Notes under the pieces: model-generated | What the model was told of the DNA's origin: nothing | Databases searched by the model: none | Seen by the model: the letters and a program-made list of their open reading frames with translations, nothing else | Part shown: piece by piece, positions 23,007 to 32,690 of the stretch | How the letters are laid out: each line of letters begins with the position of its first letter | How positions within the stretch are numbered: position 1 is the stretch's first letter | NCBI RefSeq assembly: GCF_030272615.1 | Contig: NC_081413.1 | Coordinates: 551,054,136 to 551,118,135 of the forward strand | DNA length: 64,000 nucleotides | Origin: Cryptomeria japonica | Lineage: Eukaryota > Streptophyta > Pinopsida > Cupressales > Cupressaceae | Direction of reading: 5' to 3' | Translations under genes and position numbers: made by a program

Positions 23007-24482
23007 TTATGAATTTGATAATACTATTCCAAATGAAAGACCCAACAGGGATGTCTTTAGAGTAGAGGAGAGCCTGGAGAGGTTGACCATGAATATATTT
23101 TTCAAACCAAATCTAGTTCCAATCTTTTTTAATGTCATAAGCCCTCCATATTTGTTTAGCAAGAAGAGCTTTATTAAAAGTTTTGAGAGCTTTGATACCA
23201 AGACCTCCTTTGCACTTTGGCTTACACACTTTGTCCTAGGAAACCAAGGATATTCTTTTTTTTTCTTCAACCCCTAACCAAAGAAATATTTTTTGAATCC
23301 TTTCTAAGGCTTCAACAAATTTAGTCGGAATGCCAAATAGACTGAGAGCATAGACAGGGAGATTCTGGAGAGTGGCTTGAAGGAGCTGCAACTTTCCAGC
23401 TTGAGATAACATGGATCCCTTCCAGCCAGCTAGTTTTTTGTTGAGTTTGTCAATTAACATATTCCAAAAGGAGTTTGGGGGAACTAATCCCAATGGGAGG
23501 CCTAGATAAGTGGAGGGGAGTATTTCCACCTTACACCCAATGATATTAGCAATTCTCTGATGTCTTATGATAAGAGTATTCATGAAGTATATAGGAGACT
23601 TGTCCCAATTGACTTGCTGGCCAGTAGCTAATGAATAAGAATTAAGAGCACCTTTAAAGGCAGCAACCTCCCCAATAGAAGAGTATCCCATTAAGATAGT
23701 ATCATCAACAAACTGTTGGTGAGAACAAAAAACATTAGTAGAGGAAGGTTGAAGACCTTTGATAATTTTATTCACTTTCATTTTTTGGATTAGTTTGCTC
23801 ATGCTCTCTGCCAAGATGGTGAAAAGGATAGGAGATATGGGATCTCCTTGTCTGAGCCCCCTAGATGATTTAAAGAATTTAGAAGGAGATCCATTAATGA
23901 GAATTGAAAATATTGGGGTGGAGACCAATTCTCTGATAATTTTAATTATCTTCTCATCAAGTCCAAAAGCCTCCATAATTCTGAAAAGAGCTTGCCATTC
24001 CACTCTATCATAAGCTTTCGCCATATCCAACTTTATCAGAAATCCTTCTTTATTGGTAGCATTGAGGGAGTGAATATTCTCATGCACAAGAATGATAGAA
24101 TCCAAAATCTGTCTACCAGGAACAAATCCTTTTTGCTCCTCAGAGATGATAAAAGGGAGGACATCCAAAAGTTTGGAAGTCAAAACTTTAGATATAATCT
24201 TATAAAAGGATTTACATAGACTTATTGGCCTAAATTTTCTCATGGAATCCGCCTCGACCACCTTAGGAATTGAGGCAATAAAAGTGGAGTTGATTTCCTT
24301 AAGGATTCTTCTTGAACCAAAAAATTCTTTGACCGCATTAACCGTGTCTTTTCCCACAATATGCTAAAATTCCTGGAAGAAGAACATGGGGAAGCCATTA
24401 GGTCCCGGAGCCTTATCCCCTTGAAAGGACAAGACAACTTTTTTAATTTCCTCAGCAGAGGGGATAGCAGAAAGGGCCTACC
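23007..24482 (-). pseudogene. LINE B reverse transcriptase (5'-truncated)
   Basis: The main frame (23236-24357, 373 aa) has MRKFRPISLCKSFYKIISKV, SEEQKGFVPGRQILDS, KLDMAKAYDRVEW with the first catalytic Asp, SRGLRQGDPISPILF and the catalytic FVDDTILMG. The thumb/connection region continues at 23007-23270 ([14 protein letters not shown]...). A stop near 24360 separates it from the lead-in ending PFKGIR. The RT core looks better preserved than in LINE A: AKAYDRV is intact. Confidence 0.88.
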
Positions 24483-24498
24483 AAGTAAAAGATTTGTT
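24483..24498. repeat. Target-site duplication of LINE B, 5' side
   Basis: Identical over 16 bases to 19549-19564. It marks the junction where the truncated LINE starts. Confidence 0.85.
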
Positions 24499-25059
24499 AC
24501 TTGTAATGGTAACTACCAAGATTTTCACAATTAATTAGCATCAAAAATTTTATTTGAAAACTTAAAAATCATGCATGTCAACTATTATATTGAAAAAAAC
24601 CATCCAAACAAGTTAATGAAAATTGTGTGCAATCAATTGCAATAGTAATAGCCTAACAACAAGTACTAATAAATATTAACACCCTCATTTCATTTTTTAT
24701 CGCCTTTATTTGTGCTTTAACAAACTCTATTTAACAACTATTTATTAAAACTATTCAAATATTGATATAATAATTTTTTCTATTGGACTAAAAAATGATA
24801 AACTTCAAGAATAAACTTCTCTAAACTATCCACTATATGAGAGAGAGATAAATGATTTTAAGGAAAATAAATAAGTTATAAGTTTGAGTTTTGGAGACAA
24901 TTCTTGGTTACTTTGTTCATGGAAAACCTTATGTTATGTAAAAAAAATATACCACATATTTTGATTTTTATTATTGATTATTGTTAACAAATTTATTCAC
25001 TTGTTGAGGATTCACCTATAATTCCACAAAAACTAATAATAATAATGTAATTAAGTCGA
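24499..25059. other. AT-rich intergenic sequence, no feature seen
   Basis: AT-rich single-copy-looking sequence. No ORF with family resemblance, no LTR ends and no tandem structure are apparent. Confidence 0.5.
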
Positions 25060-26350
25060 TAGGCTTTTAGTGGGGGATGTTTACCTCCGAAGTGCAAGAC
25101 AATCTGGCCAAATTTTTCTCGGTGGCCGGAATTTCTCCCTCGCGGTGTATGACATGTTTGCGCTGAACATCGTGAGCCCACACGCGACGCCTGTTAGAGA
25201 GTTTTTTAGTGGCGAATCTTCGCCAATTGGTGAATTCCGCGTTTTTAGTCAGTTTAAGTCGTGAGCTTGTGAGTACTGGGAGATTTTAGTTGTCGCTACC
25301 TTGCAAGATGTTTTGCACTTGAACATTTTATGTTGTGAGGTTGCGACTGGGTGTGATTTTATATTATCACAAGGTCGTGAGGTGTTTGCAGTTAAGTCAT
25401 TTTAATTTGTGATCATGCGATGTGGTTGGTGTCGCAACTTAGTTGGTTTCGTCGCTTGCTTGCAGGTTTTGAAGTTGTTTAGCATTTTATGTTGCGATCT
25501 GGTGACAAGTAAGTATTGGTCTGATTTTGTGGTCATCGCATGCTCGCGGTTTTGTAATTCTTTAGTCAAAAAGTGTTGCGAGCATGCAATGGTGGTTAAG
25601 TGTCTTATTGTCGCAGGAACGTAAGGGTTTAAGTCAAGTTAAGTTTCGACTTGCAAGCTTGCGATGAAATAAGTTATTTTGTTAGATTTGCAATGGTCGC
25701 TAGCTCCCAGGTAAAGAAATAATATTACAAATGTTGTTGCGAGGTTGTGACTGAAGGGCTTGATGAAGATCAACGACTGTCGCTCACTCGCGAGATTCTT
25801 TGAGGATTCATAAAAGGGATTGCGAGCTTGCGATTAAGAGGATCTGGTAGCATTGTCGCTAACTCATCGGTTACTTTCCAAATTTTTATAACCAGTTGCG
25901 AGTGTGCGATTAAAGATGGGGATGGACACGTGGACTTGTTTGCCAAGTTCTGTAAAAGTTTTGAATAACTCATTTCATACAGTTGTTGCTAGCTCTCATG
26001 TTTGTTTAATGTTAGCATTTTTAGGTCGCGAGCTAGCGACTAGACACTTTGTGGTTAAGTTGTATGGTTATCCCCAGCTTGCAAAGTTAAATGTCTGAAG
26101 ACTTGATCAAGTCGTTAGCTTGCGAGTGAAGTGCTATTGGTCAAGAGATAAACAGTTTTATGTTGGTGAGTACGCGACAAGGGTTAAAGTTACCACTATC
26201 TCCAAGTCGCTACGGTGACGAGGACTTAACATTTTGTGGTTGAGAATTGGCGAGTGGCAGTTCAGTTTCCCTCAGTTGCTAGATCTCGAGGTTATGAAGG
26301 CTTATCATTTTCAGCTTGCGAGTTGGAGATAGAGTCGTAAGGCCCGCACG
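25060..26350. repeat. Region of recurrent gcgag/ctcgc palindromic motifs
   Basis: Variants of 'tgcgagcttgcgat', 'gtcgcgagctagcgac' and 'tcgct..ctcgcg' recur some 25 times over 1.2 kb, about every 40-75 bp, separated by AT-rich spacers. Many are near-perfect palindromes of 10-16 bp. CpG is high in the motifs and low between them. The block ends exactly where the LTR of element II begins (26351). It has no coding support; its small ORFs differ in frame from motif to motif. The nature of this region is unknown; it may be a leader or 3' region of another retroelement. Confidence 0.6.
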
Positions 26351-27463
26351 TGATGCCTAGGTAAACTGATCAAAACATAACAAAATAAACATGCAGAATG
26401 CTAAAATATCATTAAAAGACCATTTCACCTTGCTATTTTACCTTCTCCTTCGGATTGAGCTTGATGAAGTGAAGGTGCCCCTTGATAATGCTCCACTTGA
26501 TGTGCTCCTTTGATTGATGGATGTGGATGGCTCTCCAATGTTGTGCACAAATGGAATAGATTTGAAAAATGATAAGAATGAGATGATCAAGTTTCCAAGA
26601 TGATTTCCTGGGTTCAAAAGGGCAGCATAAACTTATTGGATTTCGAGATGTTTTTAATGAAGGGATGGAACCCTATTTTATAGGAAGAGGAGAGGAAAAC
26701 GGATGGCTAGGATGAATTCGAGATGAAGGGCTAAGATTTACTTGTGAGCTCACACAAGGTCCAAGAGAGGGTGTGGAGACCAAGAAATATGCCTTAAAGG
26801 CATTTCGTATCTCCACACTCTACAAGATGCATTGGAGGAATTAAAAATCTCCAAAAATGGATATTATGGGGATCAGAAGAATAAAAAAGAATTAAAAATT
26901 CTTTGGGAGAGGGAAATGCCTAGAGGAATGTGAGATTTCGAAAATCTTACATTCATCTAGAAAAAGAGCATTTAAAGCTAGTGGCTGGATGAAAGGACAA
27001 AGAGTTGACTTTGTGGCTAATCATGATGATTAGCCATTAACGACTCATTAGGAGGGGGATTAGAGGAAATGTTAGGTGGGATTTATATTTGTAGGAGAAT
27101 TTGACTAGGAGAGAGAATGAGTGGAGGGAATAAAAAATTAGAAGAATAATGTTAAGTGAGTTTAGGGAGTTTCTAGAAGAATTTATTAGGTTAATGATGA
27201 GTTAAGAAGATGATTTGTAGGAATCATGTAGGTCAACTAATTAATTGAAATTAATTAGCTAAGAGGAAGATTTGTGAGGATTTGATTTTTTAGAAGAATA
27301 AAGAAAGGGATTTATTTATTAAATAAATCAATCATATGCTATAGTGAGAATATTAATTATATTTAATTAATATTGAGAAGAATTTTAATTAACATAGTTA
27401 ATTAATTAATTAATTATGTGAGGAATTAAAAATAATTAAAATAATTATTTTTAAGTGTCTACA
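26351..27463 (-). mobile_element. 3' LTR of Ty3/gypsy element II
   Basis: Minus-strand ends are TGTAGACAC at 27463 and GGCATCA at 26351, matching the end pattern of the LTR at 11563-13025. A TATA-like CTATAAAATAGGG lies on the minus strand near 26673-26685. The U3 side carries TTAATTAA repeats (near 27395-27415). A polypurine tract abuts at 27464. No partner 5' LTR was recognised near 43600-44500, so the element is probably truncated there. Confidence 0.7.
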
Positions 27464-27479
27464 TTTTGCCCCTCTTTGA
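27464..27479 (-). promoter_or_regulatory. Polypurine tract of element II
   Basis: The minus strand reads TCAAAGAGGGGCAAAA next to TGTAGACAC. It is nearly identical to the tract of element I. Confidence 0.75.
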
Positions 27480-29285
27480 AGCGAGGTGTGATGACGCATT
27501 GATTCAAAGAATAATCTTGTTTTGATGTTGATATTGGTTTGATAGGATGCCCCGGCTCTTGAATGATAGATTACTGTATGGTGATGCCCCCTTGGGAGAT
27601 CGATTGAGGTATTTGATCTTTAGAGTTTTGCGAAATTGATGTCTCGATAGGTTTGATGTGATGAAAAAGCAAGTTCTTTGAATAGCTTGATTTCTTAGGT
27701 TGGTAAGATTGAAATTTTTTGATCGATTCGATTGATAAGATCTAGATTCAGTCTGGTTTCAGGAAGAATTCATCCTGTATAAGACAAAGATGATCAAAGT
27801 GTCTGGTTTCAGGAAGGATTCATCCTGTATAAGACATGATTGATCACAACGTCTGGTTTCAGGAAGGATTCATCTTGTATAAGACATGATAAGAGTGTCT
27901 GGTTTCATGAAGGATTCATCCTGTATAAGACATGATCAGAGCGTCTAGTTTTGGAAAGGATTCATCCTGTATAAGACATGATCAGATCACAACGTCTGGT
28001 TTCAGGAAGGATTCATCCTATATAAGACATGATCAATCACAACATCTGGTTTCAGGAAGGATTCATCTGTATAAGACATGATCGATCACAACGAACGATT
28101 TCAGGAAGGATTCATCTTGTATAAGACATGATCGATCACAACGTCTGGTTTCAGGAAGGATTCATCTTGTATAAGACATGATCAGAATCAAAAATTGATT
28201 ATGTGAGGAAAAAAAATAGAGGAAGAAAAATTAGGGTGGAAGGGATAAATGAGGAAGAAATATGAAGCAGTTGTGAGGTATTTGGAAAGAAGAATACGAG
28301 ATGTGAGACCGCAGAGGAAAATAGGGGTAATTGAGAACTCCATGGGATTATTGAGTTTAGGATTTGATGGAATGATGGTGAGATTTTGTGCACAACAAAT
28401 GTGGAGAGCCAACCTAGTTTGATGTTGCCCTGAGTGACTTGCACCACTGATTATAGAAATCAGGATGCCATGAGAAACCCAAGGCGTGGACTGACTCTGC
28501 AAACAAACAGGAATTTCTTGCACACAACAATGCAAGTGTTAAGAAACACTAATACAAAGTTGTGGGTTCGTGCAAGGAAACCCTCAAACACATTGATACC
28601 TCTTGTACACGAGAAGGTAAGTGTTGATAAACACTAGTACCAAGTCGCCGGTTTATACAAGAAGGATCCAAACCATGCCATACTATGAAATATGGCCCAG
28701 TATGCACCTATCATAACATACCTGGATATGGAAGAACCCAAGCAGTCGTAAATAGTGGCAGTCGTAGGGCAAAAGATGCAAGCCTATATGAAAAGATCTA
28801 ACAAAATCTAACAAGTCTCTTCCTTGCAACCAAATGATACCTCTTGCCAAGAGTAGAACTAGGATGGACTTGGGATTGTTTCTCAAGACTTCTTGAAGCT
28901 TATACAGAGGCATAAAAGCTCAGTTTCACTGGGACATTTCTTGTTCATGACTCAGGTGAAGACTCATCGTCATACGCATGTTTTATTGGGAGACGGAAAA
29001 GAAGGAATGTTGTGCATGGGTGGGCTAGATGGCAGATGATTTGTAGTATCGATATGATAGACAGTGGATTCAATTATTTACCTTGGCGCCTGCACAGAGG
29101 TTTTCACCAAGATACTTGCCCATAGAGCCACGAGTTGTTTTTCTTTCTTTTTTTGATTTTTTTTTTTCTTAATTTTTTTGTATCATAAGGTGCCTATTTG
29201 CTAGGTTTGCACCAAAGTGACGATTTTTTCAGGATCTTTTTTTCTCTTTTTTAAATTTTTTTGACAATTTAAGACTTTCTGAGGA
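27480..29285 (-). mobile_element. 3' untranslated region of element II (repeat-rich)
   Basis: This is the non-coding stretch between the integrase stop (29286) and the PPT. It holds the hairpin array at 27751-28181 and, around 28530-28680, two diverged copies of a block with 'aagtgtt.a.aaacacta.tac.aagt'. A T-rich tract (A-rich on the sense strand) lies at 29140-29180. No ORF here resembles a protein. Confidence 0.65.
27751..28185. repeat. Hairpin-type tandem array II (nine units, 46-51 bp period)
   Basis: Units begin at 27751, 27801, 27851, 27897, 27943, 27994, 28044, 28093 and 28143. Each has a 35-nt core starting GTCTGGTTTC and ending TATAAGAC, followed by 'atgatc' and a short spacer, often 'gatcacaac'. 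GTCT pairs with AGAC, and the inner AGGAT..ATCCT can also pair. The core is the same length as the four units at 11344-11554, and its ends match theirs in reverse complement, but the middle is different. Confidence 0.85.
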
Positions 29286-30680
29286 CTAAGCATAAAACCT
29301 TTTGAGGTGCATGATATTCATCGGATCATCCAAAGGATCGCCTTCAGGAGTAGCCAACTGATAAGCTCCTGATCCATATTTTGCTATGATTACATATGGT
29401 CCAAGCCAATTAGGCTTGAACTTGCCTTTCTTTTCTCTTTCTTGTAGATTTTTCTGATTCTCCATGAGGACAAGATCACCAACTTCGAATTCTCGAGTTC
29501 TGACTTTTTTATGATAACTCGTGCACAGACGGTTTTGATATACCCGGAGATGATTCAAGGCCTTGAGGCGCCTCTCATCTAATAATTCTAGCTCTTGTAA
29601 GCGGGCAATTCTGTATTCTTCCTCTGGTAGGATGTTTTGCAGTGATACCCTTAGAGAGGGGATCTCGATCTCAAGGGGAAGAATAGCTTCAAAACCAAAT
29701 ACTAGGGAATAAGGAGTGGCACCTGTGGGGGTGCAAATGGAGGTGCGGTAGGCCCACAATGCAGGATGGATTTGGAGGTGCCAATCACGACCTGCTTCAT
29801 TGACTGTCTTTTTGAGGGTTTTTATTAGGGTTTTATTAGAAGCCTTAGCTTGGCCATTGCCTTGGGGATAATATGGAGTGGAGAAGCGGTGTTGGATGTT
29901 GAATTTTTGGCAGAGTTCTTTGACATCCTAGTTTTTAAATTGTTTACCATTATCTGTGATGATAACTTTTGGGATGCCATATCGGCAGATTAGGTAGTTC
30001 AGGATGAATTTGGATATTTGCTTGCCGGTGGTGAAAGTAAGAGGGATAGCCTCTACCCACTTGGTGAAGTATTCAGTGGTGGTGATAATGAATTTATGTC
30101 CGTTGGAAGATGAAGGGTGGATTTTTCCAATGAGATCGAGCCCCCACTGCGAGAAGGGCCATGGTGTAATGAATGGCTGCAATTCTTGTGACGGTGCATG
30201 AATCTTGTCGCCATGCTGCTGGCAAGGGATGCATTTCTTCACATAATTGTATGCATCTTCTTCCATTTTAGGCCAATAGTATCCTGTTCTCAAAAGTTTT
30301 TTAGCCAACATGAGTCCACTTGAGTGTGCCCCACAGATACCCTCGTGTACTTCGCGTAATGCCCATTCTGCTTCTTGTTTATCTAAACACCTTAGGAGGG
30401 AACCATCAAAATGCCTTCTGAACAAGGTGTTTGCAAGGATGGTGTAACGGGCACATCGGCGGATGAAGGTTTGTTGTTGGGTTTTGGTGAGGTGTGGGGG
30501 AATGGTGTTGTTTTTGAGGAAAGCAAAGGTTTCTTGGTACCAAGGGGACTCGAGACCAACGAGAACACACAACATTTCAGACTCTGGTAGGTCGTATGCC
30601 GGTATAAACAACTGTTCGACCAAGAACTTGCACTTCTGACTGTGTGCTGGCATTTGAATGAGAGAGCCAATGGTGGCCAT
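29286..30680 (-). pseudogene. Element II integrase
   Basis: The frame runs from a lead-in MATIGSLIQM to the terminal MHLKRFYA. It shows the HHCC domain (EGICGAH, CIPCQQHGD), Asp in GLDLIGKI, Asp in IITDNG, and the GNGQ-x-ASNK block. The Glu of this last motif is replaced: the sequence between the two frame pieces reads GNGQAKASNK, whereas element I has GNGQVEASNK. One in-frame stop (TAG at 29928-29930) breaks it, at a site where element I has Gln. Missing Glu and the stop would abolish integration activity. Confidence 0.85.
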
Positions 30681-30812
30681 TGCATATGCAGCCCTGTTGT
30701 TTGTTCATGGGATTTGATCAAACTTGATTGCCGTGAAATGTTGCTTGAGATCTTCAACCATGGTACGGTAGGGAAGGAGTTTATCATCTTTTGTCTGGTA
30801 TTCATCATTGAC

Positions 30813-31200
30813 TTATTTTATGACGAGCTGGGAATCACCATAGACTTGTAATTCGTTTATTTTCCAGTGGATAGCTAAGAGTAAACCTATGATGAGGGCC
30901 TTGTATTCTGCTATGTTATTAGTACATGCAAAGGCTATCTTGTATGATTTGGGGATGCCATCTCCTTGAGGTGTGACCAATAATATTCCTACCCTCGATC
31001 CATTTTGAGTGTAGGAGCCATCAAAATACAATTTCCATGTGGAGGATGTGGTAACAGTCATAATGAACTCATCTGGTAATTCTGTGAGAAGAGGATGGTT
31101 GCCTGGAAGTGGAGCTTCAGCCAATTGATCTGCAATGACTTGTCCCTTGATTGCCTTTCTGTCCACATATTCAATGTCAAACTCGCTTAAGAGCATGACC
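30813..31200 (-). pseudogene. Element II second (archaeal-type) RNase H
   Basis: WKLYFDGSYTQNGSRVGILLV, then TPQGDGIPKSYKIAF, NNIAEYKALIIGLLLAI and VYGDSQLVIK are visible. Gly-to-Arg and related changes in the 'GSGAG' loop appear relative to element I. The frame ends at a TAA (30813-30815) where the reading frame otherwise continues. A further TGA occurs at 30705-30707. This is the tandem RNase H of Tat-type elements. Confidence 0.82.
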
Positions 31201-32654
31201 CATTTGGCGGTTCTGCCAGTGAGAGCAGCTTTGGACAAGAGATATTTAAGTGGATCAATTTTAGCAATTAATTTTGTCTTATTATTTAGCATATAGTGTC
31301 ATAGTTTCTGTGTGTTGAACACTAATGCCAAAAATGCTCTTTCAATGGGGGTGTAATTGAGTTCATATCCTACCAACGTCCGACTGATGTAGTAAATGGC
31401 ACGTTCCTTATCTTGATCATCTGTTTGTGCCAGTAATGCCCCCAATGCCACTGTAGTAGCACATATGTATAAAATGAGGGGTTTTCCAAGGGTAGGTGGC
31501 ATCAAAACTGGAGGTGATGCTAGATATTCTTTTAGTTTTTCAAAGGCCTTTTGATAGAGGCAATCCCATTTGAATTTTGTGTCTTTACGTAACAGGTGTG
31601 CAAATGGATGGCACTTGTCGGCTAGTTGTGAAATGAAACGCCTGATAGACTGGAGTTTTCCCTGGAGACTGCATAGTTGTCTGAGAGTTTTTGGCGGAGG
31701 CATTTTCATATTAGCTTTTACCTTTGCAGAATCAACCTCGATGCCTCTGCGGGAAATAATGAATCCTAGTAGTTTTCCCGATGTGATGCCAAACACACAC
31801 TTTTTGGGATTTAGGCGCAGCTTGTATTTTTCCAATCTTTCGAAGATCTGTTTTAGAATAGGGATGTGCTCTTGTCTTGTCTTGGATTTACCTAGCAGAT
31901 CATCCACATAGTCCTCCATAATTTTGTGCAAGAGGTGATGAAAAATTGTTGTCATTGCCCGTTGATATGTAGCTCCAACATTTTTAAGGCCAAAAGGCAT
32001 GACCCGGTAACAAAAAGTACCCCATGGTGTTGTGAATGCGGTTTTATGTTGATCCTCATCTGCTATCCTAATTTGGTTGTATCCAGAAAACCCATCCATT
32101 AGCGATAGCATTTCATTTCCTACTATAAGATCCACAATCATATCTATGTTTGGGAGTGGGAAATCATCTTTAGGACAAGCTATATTTAGATCTCAAAAAT
32201 TTGTGCAGATGCGGATGCCCCCAGGAGGTTTGCCGACAGGTACAATGTTGGAGACCCATTCAGCGTAGTCTATGGGTTTGATAAATTCTGCGTCTAACAA
32301 CTTTTGAAGTTCTGCTTTGACCAAGAGAGCAATATGCGGGTGCATTTTGCAGAGTTTTTGTTTTACAGGTTTTGCATCTGGGCGGACGATGAGATTGTGA
32401 ACCACCAAGGCACAATCCAACCCTGGCATATCGGAATAGGACCATGCAAAATTGATTTTAACTTCTGTAAGGAAGTTGATGAAGTCTTGTTTCTCGATTT
32501 CAGTGAGGGATTTGGCAATGAGCACATTTTTCGGAATGACTTTGGTGCCCATGTTGATGTTGTCTGTTTCTTCTATCAACAAATTTGATTTGTCCTGTGG
32601 AAGGTAACCAATGGTAGGGAGGTCAAATCCCTCATCGTCAAGTGCCTTTTCCAA
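31201..32654 (-). pseudogene. Element II reverse transcriptase and first RNase H
   Basis: RT landmarks are EWVSNIVPVGKPPGGIRICTNF, LSLMDGFSGYNQIRI, MPFGLKNVGATYQRAM and catalytic YVDDLLGKS, then the thumb and connection region (KCVFGITSGKLLGFIISRRG, PFAHLLRKDTKFKW). RNase H follows with GYELNYTPIERAFLALVF and LSEFDIEYVDRKAIKG. Stops at 32193-32195 (TGA) and 31299-31301 (TGA) lie in frame. At 31299 element I has Arg, so CGA-to-TGA is the likely change. Otherwise the copy is very well preserved. Confidence 0.9.
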
Positions 32655-32690
32655 GTTTTCACTTTCAGATACACCCTTTGTTTTTATTTC

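Larger units (their letters stand above)
19565..24482 (-). mobile_element. 5'-truncated L1-type LINE with an extra downstream ORF (LINE B)
   Basis: The element is read on the minus strand. It begins inside the RT region at 24482, having lost ORF1 and the endonuclease, and ends at the tail near 19565. A perfect 16-bp duplication flanks it. Its order is RT, zf-RVT, RNase H, then a third reading region (19948-21641) that LINE A lacks. The sequences of LINE A and LINE B are clearly different, so they belong to different families. It is a dead-on-arrival copy by truncation, with later stops and shifts. Confidence 0.88.

Noticed and set aside
27751..28185. CRISPR-like array
   Set aside because: Regular direct repeats with a partly palindromic unit resemble a CRISPR array, but spacers are not unique (often 'atgatc...gatcacaac'), there is no cas gene, and the location is the 3' region of a plant retrotransposon.
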